DNA of 64,000 bases from Candidatus Kuenenia stuttgartensis (GTDB lineage Bacteria > Planctomycetota > Planctomycetia > Gemmatales > Gemmataceae). Both the position numbers and the translations under genes were made by a program. Under the pieces are notes generated by a model, which saw nothing but the letters and a program-made list of their open reading frames with translations, was not told the DNA's origin and made no database searches. How positions within the stretch are numbered: position 1 is the stretch's first letter; each line of letters opens with the position of its first letter. The stretch lies in the NCBI GenBank assembly GCA_945875585.1, contig CAMCLK010000008.1, forward strand, positions 1 through 64,000, given 5' to 3'. Positions 1 to 8,760 of this stretch are shown here, piece after piece.

Positions 1-127
1 CGAAGAGCCCCGCACGACTGAGTAAGGGGCCACAGGCTCCCCAGCAGTATCCCGTCCACCATTCGAATAAACGCCAGCCCCCGCAACTTGGCACGTGGCC
101 CCTTACTCAGCCGTGCGGGGCTCTTCG
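1..127 (+). terminator. Long inverted repeat followed by a T-run; probable terminator of a gene left of the window
   Basis: Bases 1-33 and 95-127 are inverted copies of each other with one mismatch, separated by 61 bases. The right arm is followed directly by five T residues, as in an intrinsic terminator reading rightward. The loop is unusually long for a terminator, so a mobile-element end or a structured repeat is also possible. The right arm belongs to an intergenic repeat that recurs after the giant gene at 426-8351. The stretch 1-425 holds no convincing gene: a 75-codon frame at 290-517 runs into the giant gene and has no support. Confidence 0.45.
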
Positions 128-213
128 TTTTTATGGGGGCCACTGCTCAAACGTTTCGAATCGCCCAACAGTTCAATTGATTTTCTTTCGGTACGCCAAT
201 CTCCTGATTGGCG
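81..213 (+). repeat. Intergenic repeat, copy 1, ending in a hairpin palindrome
   Basis: Two blocks are shared with 8412-8523. Block A (about 81-137) contains CCCCTTACTCAGCCGTGCGG and ends in a T-run. Block B (about 183-219) contains the hairpin CGCCAATC-tcct-GATTGGCG at 194-213. Order and orientation match copy 2, and only the sequence between the blocks differs. One copy lies before and one after the giant surface-protein gene. Confidence 0.7.
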
Positions 214-425
214 CGAATTCTACAAGTTTTTCAGCTTAAATATCCAATCAGCGAGCCAATAAAAATACATTTATGGAAACATAAGGCCTATGGGCAATCT
301 GCTTTTAATCGCTCTGATTATCAATCCATTCTTCATTAGTTTATTATTGAGAATCTTACCAAATTGTGTTAAAAGAGATGTTTGGATATGCGCACATACT
401 TATTCCAACAATTCAAGGCATTCAA

Positions 426-3400
426 ATGAGCCCATTTTGCGTCAAACGTTCATGGTTTCATACATTCCGCAGTTGGCTGACCCGTTCAGCGAGCAACATC
501 AACCGACAACTCAATAGGCGCGTGCTGCAGATCGATGTTCTTGAAGAACGGCTTACACCGGCAACTGGCAGTTTCAATTCGACCACAGGAACTATAACTT
601 TCAATTACACGGCTACCGGAAGCACCGCGGAAAGTGTAACATTAACAAACAACGGGTCGACGATATCAGCCACAGGCAACGTCACGGGCACTATAAGTTT
701 CACGACGTCAACCGTAAAGGCGGTTTTGATCACCGCATCCGGAAACAGCACGGGACAAGGTTTAACATTTGCTGGCACAGCCAGTTATTCGCTAAGCTCA
801 GGGATTTCCATTTCCGGCATTGATTCTGTTACAGTTGATGCCGGGTTAAACACCGGAGTGTCAAACATTTTGATGACCTTAGGCAACGGAATTGCAATTA
901 ATAGCCCAATAACAACAAGTACAGGCAACATAACTATTTATGCAAACAATGGTGCCACAAGTTCCATAGGAGACTTTTATGGGATCCGTGCATCAGCAAA
1001 TGTAACCACCTCAGGTGGAAATATTGATTGGACTGGCAGAGGTGGCACTGCAGCAGTTGGTGTTTTGAAAATTGGCATCCTCATAGATAACGGCAGTACA
1101 ATCAGTGCTGGTGGCGCTGGATACATTAATTTAACAGGTACCGGAGGAGCGTCTGCTGGAGTTTACAATCACGGCATTTCGGTGGTGGGGAAAAATAGTG
1201 CTAGAAGCACTGTAGTCAAAACGGCTGGTGGAAACATCACCTTAAATGGAAAAGGTGGCGGAATAGCATCCGGTGGAGGCAATAACTACGGAATTTTTGT
1301 TAGTTTAGGAGGGGTTGTATCTTCTGGCGGAATCGGCACGGTAACAGTCAATGGCACAGGAGGATTTGTAGCAAATAGTTATGGTCTTTTACTTGATGCA
1401 GATACGACGTCACTGAATGACACAACATTTATTGCGTCGAACGGTGGCAAAATTTCCATATCGGCTGTTGGTGGTGGCAGCGGAACCGGCCCCATATATC
1501 TTAGAGGGAAATCTCAAATAGGATCGATTTCAAATTACACATCTTTAGCAACATCTAATTATGATATCGAAATCGATTTAGCGCCAGGAGCAGGCGGCAC
1601 CCTTGGCTTTTACAACGAAATGCAAACAGGCAAAATAATTTCTGGAACAGGTAATATCACAATAACATCAGACTACTTTTCTTATATTGGCACAACCACC
1701 TTAATTTCAAGTGGCCAATTAACATTGCAACAAAAAACAACAGGCTTTTATCAGCCATTCAAAACAAGTTCATTTGTTGCTGGATTTCAGGTAAATCCGT
1801 CCGGAAACGGAATGGCTGATTTGTCTAAAGGATTGATAGTTGGTAAGCAGGGTAATAATTCAGAAGTTTCTTTAGACTCACAATTATCTGTTGGTGGATC
1901 GATTACAATTAATTCCCTTTTTTCAACAGTCTCTAACGCAGTTACTTCAGCGACAGGTTCTGTAAATATCTCAGCTTTACAGGCAATAGATGTATCCGCA
2001 CCAATTACTACTGGATCTGGCGACATCGTATTGTCAGCGAACAATGGTGCAAGTCCTGTTTCGGGGGATTTTTATGGTGTGCGTGTATCCGCCAACGTCA
2101 CTACAAATGGCGGCAACATTCAATTGATTGGGCGTGGTGGAGACAGTTCGACCGGGCAGAAACATGGGATTTATATTAACAATGGTGCTACTATTAAAGC
2201 AACTGCGTCTGGTTCTATTAGCATCAGTGGTACGGGAGGAACTAATATTGGAAACCAAAATCGAGGGGTGTATTTGACGGGCGGATCCAAAGTAACCACC
2301 ACAGGTACCGGTGATATTTCTATTGTTGGGACTGCTGGAAGTGGAGCTGGTAACGGAAATACCGGAGTATTCATTGATGCCGTATCGATTGTGAGCGCAA
2401 GCGGGACTGGTAATGTGCTACTGACTGCCATTGGTGGTTCAGGCGCAGGTTCTTCAAATTATGGGCTATCCTTTACCGGTTCTGGTTCTTCCATCTTTAG
2501 TGGTGGAACACTTGTTTCGATAGAAGCATCAGGAAATTCCAACAGCGAGTCCGTACTGTTTGTTGATGGAGCCAACTTGGAAGTTGCCACTGGAGGTGAA
2601 ATCAGGTTGACGGCAGATAGTGTTGGCTTATTAGGTTTAACCCCCGCCACCGTTATGGCTTCTGAGGGTATAGTCAACATTCGCAACCGCGCCATCGGCA
2701 CTATTATTGATTTGGGAGGAACCGACGGTCTTTCGACTTCTCCACTAAAGCTTGGATTGACCGACACGGAACTGGATTGTTTCAACGCCGCGACTATTAT
2801 TATCGGCAGGACTGACTCTCTTGCCTCCGGAAGTATTTCGTTTAGTTCTTCAATTACCAGATCTTTGAAAACTAATTTTACATTGCAAACTGGTCAAAAC
2901 ATTAACATTGCTGGAGGGATGCTGGATTCTTCTGGCGGCAAAATTGTCTTGTCCACACCAGCAACAGGAGCTGTTTCAGCAACAAAATCGGGTATTGATA
3001 TTACATCTAGTTCGGTTAGTTTTGCAAATGGGAGTAGACTGAATATCGATATCAATGGGACTTTTCTAGATACCAACTATGACCAATTGAAACTATCGGG
3101 TTCTCTTGATCTTGCAGGAACTTCTCTTGTTTTATCCGGCTCCATTGATATCGAATTAGGCAATGTATTAACAATTGTCTCTGCCACGCTGATAACAGGA
3201 CAGTTTGCAGATCTGTTAGAAAATGCAGTGATCAGTCAAGGTGGAAGGGATTTTCGGATTAATTACTTTTCCAACTCAGTGACATTGACTTTAGTGCGAG
3301 CACCAACAATCACTAGCAGCAATTCAAAATCATCCATCTATGGCAATCCCACTTCCCTACAGGTTACATCCACAGGTTTTCCATTGACCTTTATATATAG

Positions 3401-6400
3401 TCTTCAAGGGACCGTTCCGGCAGGAGTTTCGATTGGCACTAACACAGGATTGCTATCGGTCTCACCTTCCACTGCCGTTGGAAGCTACTCATTTAGCGTA
3501 ATAGTTTCAAACGGAGTCGGCACACCTGCATCAGAAATATTATTGCTCAATATCGGCAGTAAAACTCTTACTGTGACTGCAGATGACAAATCGAAAAATT
3601 ACGATGGACTTGCATTTACAGCCTTCACAAGCAGCATTTCTGGCTATGTGAATAGTGAATCCGTCGCCAATATTACTGTTGGTACGATTTCATATATAGG
3701 TTCAGCCGTTTTAGCCACCAATTCTGGTGTTAGCATTATTACCCCAGTTTTGTCAGGATTTTCTGCTGACAACTACGTTTTTGAGATCGCGGCTGGCACG
3801 TTGACCATCAACAAAGCAGCTTTAACGCTCACGGCTGACAACAAAAACAAAACCTACAACGGCTCTGTCTTTTCCGGCTACACCTACGCCTATACAGGGT
3901 TTGTCAATGGCGAAACCGTAGCGGCCATCACACCGGGAACCGTTACCTACACCGGTACGGCCATTACTGCCAACACTGCCGGTTCTTACGTGATCACTCC
4001 CGCCGTTTCCGGATTTTCTGCCACCAACTATAACGCGCCCATTCTTGTTGATGGCACCCTCAACATCAACAAAGTAGCCTTAACCCTTACGGCTGAGAAC
4101 AAGGCAAAAACGTACGATGGATCTGTTTTTTCTGGTTACTCATATATTTTTGCCGGTTTTGTGAACAACGAATCAGTATCAGATATTACGCCTGGAACGA
4201 TCACCTTCACCGGCACGGCCATACCTGCCACCGCTGCTGGTTCCTACGTGATCACTCCGTCAATCTCCGGATTTGCCGCCACCAACTACAACACTCCAAA
4301 CCTTGTAGAAGGCATTCTAACCATCAACAAGGCCACCCTCACCATTACCCCAGACACAAAATCAAAAACATACGACGGCCTAATGTGTACAGGTTTCACC
4401 AGCACGATCTCCGGTTATGTGAACAGTGAAACAATTTCTGTCATTACAGGTTCGCCGACCTACAGTGGCGCTGCCACTTCGGCAACTGCCGCTGGAACCT
4501 ATGTCAGCATTACCGCTGTTGTTTCCGGCATGTCGGCAAACAACTACACCATCGTCGCTGGTAGTGCTGGTACCCTCACCATCAACAAGGCAACCCTCAC
4601 CGTTACCCCAGATGCCAAAGCAAAAACTTACGACGGCTTAGAGTTCACAGGTTTCACCAGCACGATCTCTGGATATGTGAACAGTGAAACAATTTCTATC
4701 ATTACAGGTTCGCCCACCTACAGTGGTGCCGCCACCTCTGAGACTGCCGCTGGAACGTACGCCAGCATTACCGCCGTTGTTTCCGGCATGTCGGCAAACA
4801 ACTACAACATCGTTGCTGGTGCTGCAGGCACCCTCACAATCAACAAGGCCACGCTCACCGTTACACCAGACTCAAAATCAAAAACATACGACGGCCTGGT
4901 GTTCACAGGTTTCACCAGCTCGATCTCCGGTTATGTGAACAGTGAAACAAGTTCTGTCATTACAGGTTCGCCCACATACAGTGGTGCTGCCAATTCTGCA
5001 ACTGCCGCTGGAACCTATTCCAGCATTACCGCCGTTGTTTCCAGCATGTCGGCAAGCAACTACACCATCGTTGCTGGTGCTGCTGGCACCCTCACCATCA
5101 ACAAGGCCACGCTCACCGTTACACCAGACTCAAAATCAAAAACCTACGATGGAGTAGCATCGACCGGATTTAGTTCTTCTTACACAGGGTTCGTTAATGG
5201 TGAAAATGGTTCGGTGGTTACGGGCACAGCAGGTTTTGGCGGTACGGCAATTGGCGCTGTAGCGGCTGGATCTTATACTATTATAGCAACATCGGGAACA
5301 TTGTCTGCAGCCAACTACGATTTAGTATTTCAAGCTGGCACATTGACAATCAACAAGGCCCTCCTGTCTGTTACTGCTGACAACAAAACGAAGACTTATG
5401 ATGGTCTCACCTTTTCAGCGTTCACTTCGGTGATCAGTGGATTTGTCGGTACCGAAGATCTTTCCGCTGTTTCTGGATCAATCGGGTACCTTGGTGCTGC
5501 CGTATCTGCCACGGGCGCAGGCAACTATACGATCCTGCCAACCTCGGGAACATTGTCGGCAGCCAACTACGCATTCAGTTTTTCTTCAGGCGTTCTTTCG
5601 ATTGGTAAGGCAACACTGTCGGTTTTGGCAGACAACAAATCAAAGACATATAATGGTGAGGTATTTACTGGGTTCACATACACTCTGTCGGGATTTGTTA
5701 ATGGTGAAGGACCGAGTCTGGTGAACGGCTCTTTGGCATTTGGCGGGGATGCGCGCGCCGCAACCAACGCAGGTGACTACCAGATTATTCCTACAGCCGG
5801 AACGTTGATGGCGGTGAATTATGCCTTCAACTTTTTACCGGGCACATTGACAATCAATAAAGCTGTTCTGACTGTAACTGCAGACAATAGAAGCAAGACA
5901 TACGATGGACAGCCATCGACAGGGTTTACCGCGTCATACACGGGATTTGCCAATGGCGAAAACGCTTCCGTCATTTCCGGTGCACCCGGGTTTAGCGGCA
6001 CGGCAATTGGTGTCGTGGCGGCAGGAAACTACCCGATCAACCCAACACCGGGAAATATCACCGCACCGAACTACGATTTCGCATTTCAAGCCGGTACTTT
6101 GGTTATCAACAAGGCTCTCTTGACAGTCACAGCAGATAATAAAACTAAAACCTACGACGGACAAGTCTTTACAGCGTTTAGCTCCGTAATCAATGGTTTC
6201 GTGAATAACGAAGACCTATCCGCTGTTTCTGGGTCCGCTGGCTACCTCGGCGCCGCGACATCTGCTACGGCCACAGGTACTTATCCAATCCTGCCAACCA
6301 CAGGGTCATTGTCCGCAGCCAACTACGCATTCGCTTTTTCGCAAGGTGCACTCACCATTGGAAAGGCAACTCTGACCGTTTCAGCAGACAATAAAATCAA

Positions 6401-8351
6401 GATTTACGACGGTCAGGTGTTCTCGGCGTTTACATACACCCTGACAGGTTTCGCCAATGGCGATGGACCAAATCTAGTGACGGGCAGCTCGTCTATTGGT
6501 GGAAATGCACGCTCCGCAATCAACGCTGGCGAGTATCAGATTGTACCAACTGTTGGAACCTTGTCGGCCAGTAATTATACTTTCACTTTCGCACCCGGCA
6601 TATTGACTATCAGCAAAGCTATTCTTTTCGTAACGGTAGGGAACTTTACCAAAACTTATGATGGCCGAGCTTTGAATGGGTTCACAAGCGCCATAACAGG
6701 TTTCGTCAACGGCGAGAACATGTCCGTGGTTAGTGGAATCCCGGGTTATTCCGGTACCGGGGCAACTGCTTCCGTGGCAGGTAGCCATGCTTTGTCTCCC
6801 ACTGTTGGAACATTGGCAGCAGCGAATTACACATTTGCCCTTCAGGATGGCTTGGTAACGATCAACAGAGCCCCCCTGATGGTAACCGCGGACAGCATTG
6901 CGAAAACATATGATGGCCAAGTATTTACAAGTTTCACAACAAGCTTCAACGGGTTCGTCAATGCCGAGAACGCAATCGTAGTAACAGGCACTGCATCGTT
7001 TTCCGGTTCAGCGATGACAGCAACACAGGTCGGTCAGTACGAGATCGCTGTTACGCTTGGAACCCTTTCAGCTTCAAACTACGTGTTGAGCTTTACTCCC
7101 GGAACTTTGACAATCAATAAGGCCTTGCTGACCTTAACTGCCGACAACAAATCTAAAACTTATGATGGTTTGGGCTTCAGCGCGTTCTCAGCCAATGTTA
7201 GTGGTTTTGTGAATGGCGAGACGGCAGCAGTAGTTTTAACTGGCAATCCACTATTCAAGGGGCCTGCAACAACAGCAACTCAGAAAGGTCAGTATTTAAT
7301 TGTTCCTGAAGCGGGTACCCTTCACGCTGCAAACTACAGATTTGCAACATTCGTAACCGGATCGCTCGACATATTGCGTAGCGGACCAATGGTAACTGGC
7401 GCGCAAACAGCCAATTTCATTGTCAATCAGATGCTTGCCATTCCAGCGTTTAGGGTGTCAGATCCAGACTCGGGTTTGCTGGGAATTTTGGATATAACGG
7501 TAACAACTACTCGCGGTAAAATCACAATCGGCTCCAACACGGCGCAGTCTATCACTTTTGCCAACACAATACTTTCTGCCAATCAGATGCTTGCGAAAAT
7601 AAAATACACGACCGCCACCGATTCCTTCCTCAATGCCACAATTTCGGTGACCGCTCAGGATCGTGATGCTGCAGGCGCAGTCGTCGGATCTTGGACGATG
7701 AGCCTGGCACCATCAGCAGGTATTTTTGCAAAAATCCAAGACCCTTCAAAACCTGGAAAAACGTCTTTGGTAGTGCAGGGATCGGTTAAAAATGAAAGCA
7801 TTGTAGTAAAACCAGTGTCGGCTTCGAATTTGACAAGCTACACGGTATCTATGACGGGAATGGCAACACAGGTATTCACTGGTATCACCGGTCGGATATT
7901 GGCGTATGCCTCTGGTGGCGACGACACAATAAACGTGTCGGCCGTGAAAATTTCCACTCTTCTTTCCGGTGGCGAAGGTAACGACATAATTCTCGGCGGT
8001 TTTGCTGCAGACACAATATTTGGCAATGGTGGCAATGACCTTTTAATTGGCGGGCTTGGTGCCGATATTATTAATGGTGATTATGGTAATGATATTTTGG
8101 TGGATGGATCAGTAACTCTTAAATCTAAAACTGACACCCTCGATAAGGTATTAGCGACTTGGAATTCACTTCCAGCTCCAACGACCAGTATTTACAACAA
8201 CATCACCGCCCGTCTTTCTGTCGACTTCGATAAGCTAAACAATGACACCATGGGTGGTGGCAACGGTATTGACTGGTTCTGGTCGACCACCACAGGAGCC
8301 GTGGCTGACACCATTGGAATATTCACTGGTGAAAAACGTAGAACGATTTAA
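426..8351 (+). CDS. Giant secreted surface protein: beta-helix-like region, 15 MBG repeats, RTX-like C-terminus
   Basis: The product is about 2641 residues from ATG 426, which is preceded by AAGG; a GTG at 366 and an ATG at 378 are in-frame alternatives. Near the N-terminus is LEERLTPA, a motif I associate with large exported planctomycete proteins. Residues about 50-950 are Gly/Thr/Ser/Asn-rich, like a haemagglutinin-type beta-helix. About 958-1042 resemble a putative Ig (He_PIG) domain. About 1045-2318 hold 15 MBG-type repeats of 80-86 residues, each with a K-[TN]-Y-[DN]-G core and most ending in TLTINKA. A cadherin-like stretch follows, then Gly-Asp-rich RTX-like calcium-binding repeats (about 2495-2560) and a tail containing GGGNGIDWFW. 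The role is probably cell-surface adhesion or matrix. Base composition is visibly AT-richer than the downstream genes, especially over 430-3600, which fits transfer or relaxed selection. The exact function is unknown. Confidence 0.9.
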   Translation: MSPFCVKRSWFHTFRSWLTRSASNINRQLNRRVLQIDVLEERLTPATGSFNSTTGTITFNYTATGSTAESVTLTNNGSTISATGNVTGTISFTTSTVKAVLITASGNSTGQGLTFAGTASYSLSSGISISGIDSVTVDAGLNTGVSNILMTLGNGIAINSPITTSTGNITIYANNGATSSIGDFYGIRASANVTTSGGNIDWTGRGGTAAVGVLKIGILIDNGSTISAGGAGYINLTGTGGASAGVYNHGISVVGKNSARSTVVKTAGGNITLNGKGGGIASGGGNNYGIFVSLGGVVSSGGIGTVTVNGTGGFVANSYGLLLDADTTSLNDTTFIASNGGKISISAVGGGSGTGPIYLRGKSQIGSISNYTSLATSNYDIEIDLAPGAGGTLGFYNEMQTGKIISGTGNITITSDYFSYIGTTTLISSGQLTLQQKTTGFYQPFKTSSFVAGFQVNPSGNGMADLSKGLIVGKQGNNSEVSLDSQLSVGGSITINSLFSTVSNAVTSATGSVNISALQAIDVSAPITTGSGDIVLSANNGASPVSGDFYGVRVSANVTTNGGNIQLIGRGGDSSTGQKHGIYINNGATIKATASGSISISGTGGTNIGNQNRGVYLTGGSKVTTTGTGDISIVGTAGSGAGNGNTGVFIDAVSIVSASGTGNVLLTAIGGSGAGSSNYGLSFTGSGSSIFSGGTLVSIEASGNSNSESVLFVDGANLEVATGGEIRLTADSVGLLGLTPATVMASEGIVNIRNRAIGTIIDLGGTDGLSTSPLKLGLTDTELDCFNAATIIIGRTDSLASGSISFSSSITRSLKTNFTLQTGQNINIAGGMLDSSGGKIVLSTPATGAVSATKSGIDITSSSVSFANGSRLNIDINGTFLDTNYDQLKLSGSLDLAGTSLVLSGSIDIELGNVLTIVSATLITGQFADLLENAVISQGGRDFRINYFSNSVTLTLVRAPTITSSNSKSSIYGNPTSLQVTSTGFPLTFIYSLQGTVPAGVSIGTNTGLLSVSPSTAVGSYSFSVIVSNGVGTPASEILLLNIGSKTLTVTADDKSKNYDGLAFTAFTSSISGYVNSESVANITVGTISYIGSAVLATNSGVSIITPVLSGFSADNYVFEIAAGTLTINKAALTLTADNKNKTYNGSVFSGYTYAYTGFVNGETVAAITPGTVTYTGTAITANTAGSYVITPAVSGFSATNYNAPILVDGTLNINKVALTLTAENKAKTYDGSVFSGYSYIFAGFVNNESVSDITPGTITFTGTAIPATAAGSYVITPSISGFAATNYNTPNLVEGILTINKATLTITPDTKSKTYDGLMCTGFTSTISGYVNSETISVITGSPTYSGAATSATAAGTYVSITAVVSGMSANNYTIVAGSAGTLTINKATLTVTPDAKAKTYDGLEFTGFTSTISGYVNSETISIITGSPTYSGAATSETAAGTYASITAVVSGMSANNYNIVAGAAGTLTINKATLTVTPDSKSKTYDGLVFTGFTSSISGYVNSETSSVITGSPTYSGAANSATAAGTYSSITAVVSSMSASNYTIVAGAAGTLTINKATLTVTPDSKSKTYDGVASTGFSSSYTGFVNGENGSVVTGTAGFGGTAIGAVAAGSYTIIATSGTLSAANYDLVFQAGTLTINKALLSVTADNKTKTYDGLTFSAFTSVISGFVGTEDLSAVSGSIGYLGAAVSATGAGNYTILPTSGTLSAANYAFSFSSGVLSIGKATLSVLADNKSKTYNGEVFTGFTYTLSGFVNGEGPSLVNGSLAFGGDARAATNAGDYQIIPTAGTLMAVNYAFNFLPGTLTINKAVLTVTADNRSKTYDGQPSTGFTASYTGFANGENASVISGAPGFSGTAIGVVAAGNYPINPTPGNITAPNYDFAFQAGTLVINKALLTVTADNKTKTYDGQVFTAFSSVINGFVNNEDLSAVSGSAGYLGAATSATATGTYPILPTTGSLSAANYAFAFSQGALTIGKATLTVSADNKIKIYDGQVFSAFTYTLTGFANGDGPNLVTGSSSIGGNARSAINAGEYQIVPTVGTLSASNYTFTFAPGILTISKAILFVTVGNFTKTYDGRALNGFTSAITGFVNGENMSVVSGIPGYSGTGATASVAGSHALSPTVGTLAAANYTFALQDGLVTINRAPLMVTADSIAKTYDGQVFTSFTTSFNGFVNAENAIVVTGTASFSGSAMTATQVGQYEIAVTLGTLSASNYVLSFTPGTLTINKALLTLTADNKSKTYDGLGFSAFSANVSGFVNGETAAVVLTGNPLFKGPATTATQKGQYLIVPEAGTLHAANYRFATFVTGSLDILRSGPMVTGAQTANFIVNQMLAIPAFRVSDPDSGLLGILDITVTTTRGKITIGSNTAQSITFANTILSANQMLAKIKYTTATDSFLNATISVTAQDRDAAGAVVGSWTMSLAPSAGIFAKIQDPSKPGKTSLVVQGSVKNESIVVKPVSASNLTSYTVSMTGMATQVFTGITGRILAYASGGDDTINVSAVKISTLLSGGEGNDIILGGFAADTIFGNGGNDLLIGGLGADIINGDYGNDILVDGSVTLKSKTDTLDKVLATWNSLPAPTTSIYNNITARLSVDFDKLNNDTMGGGNGIDWFWSTTTGAVADTIGIFTGEKRRTI
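4329..5102 (+). repeat. Three tandem, nearly identical 258-bp units inside the giant gene
   Basis: Units 4329-4586, 4587-4844 and 4845-5102 each encode one 86-residue MBG repeat and differ at few positions. The next unit begins with the same bases at 5103 and then diverges. The exact 258-base period keeps the frame. The other MBG repeats in the gene are far more diverged at DNA level, so this block looks like recent amplification or gene conversion. Confidence 0.9.
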
Positions 8352-8411
8352 CGCCGCCCTATCTGCTAGATAATTATATCGGTTGTTTTTGATGGATCAG
8401 CTTCTTAGATC

Positions 8412-8523
8412 CCGCAAATTGGCACGTAACCCCTTACTCAGCCGTGCGGGGCCCTACGGTTTTTTAGGGGACATCTTGCTATGCCTTCCAATTTCTCTCG
8501 GTACGCCAATCTCCCGATTGGCG
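8412..8523 (+). repeat. Intergenic repeat, copy 2, with T6 run and hairpin; gene-free interval
   Basis: This is the second copy of the repeat seen at 81-213. Block A (8412-8470) shares CCCCTTACTCAGCCGTGCGG and is followed by six T residues, so it may terminate the giant gene. Block B holds the hairpin CGCCAATC-tccc-GATTGGCG at 8504-8523. The interval 8352-8760 between genes contains nothing else I can support: a 7-bp hairpin at 8650-8668 has no T-run, and a 69-codon frame at 8538-8747 overlaps the next start region and has no recognisable features. Confidence 0.7.
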
Positions 8524-8760
8524 TGAATTGAATTTGCTTGCCGCTTGGTAAAAATCCAGCTCGCCACTTTTTAAACACAAACAACCAGTTACCGATTGCC
8601 TTCAATAAATTATCGCACCAGTTGAGCGAACAGACATTTGCAGGGCCAAGGGCACACTTAATGTGCCCGGCTAAGCAGGGCGACACCGCTCTGAATATCA
8701 GTCCGCTAACTGCGAATAGTGAATGTAGCACGCTTAATAACCGCTGAAGGAACAGTTCCC

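Noticed and set aside
1-127. Insertion-sequence end
   Set aside because: The inverted repeat has a T-run and no transposase frame nearby; a terminator or intergenic repeat explains it better.
290-517. 75-codon gene before the giant protein
   Set aside because: It overlaps the giant gene's N-terminus in another frame, has no conserved feature and no ribosome site.
4329-5102. CRISPR array
   Set aside because: The 258-bp units are in-frame protein repeats without short repeats and unique spacers.
8538-8747. 69-codon gene between the giant gene and the AAA+ gene
   Set aside because: No recognisable features and it runs up to the AAA+ ribosome site; treated as non-coding.
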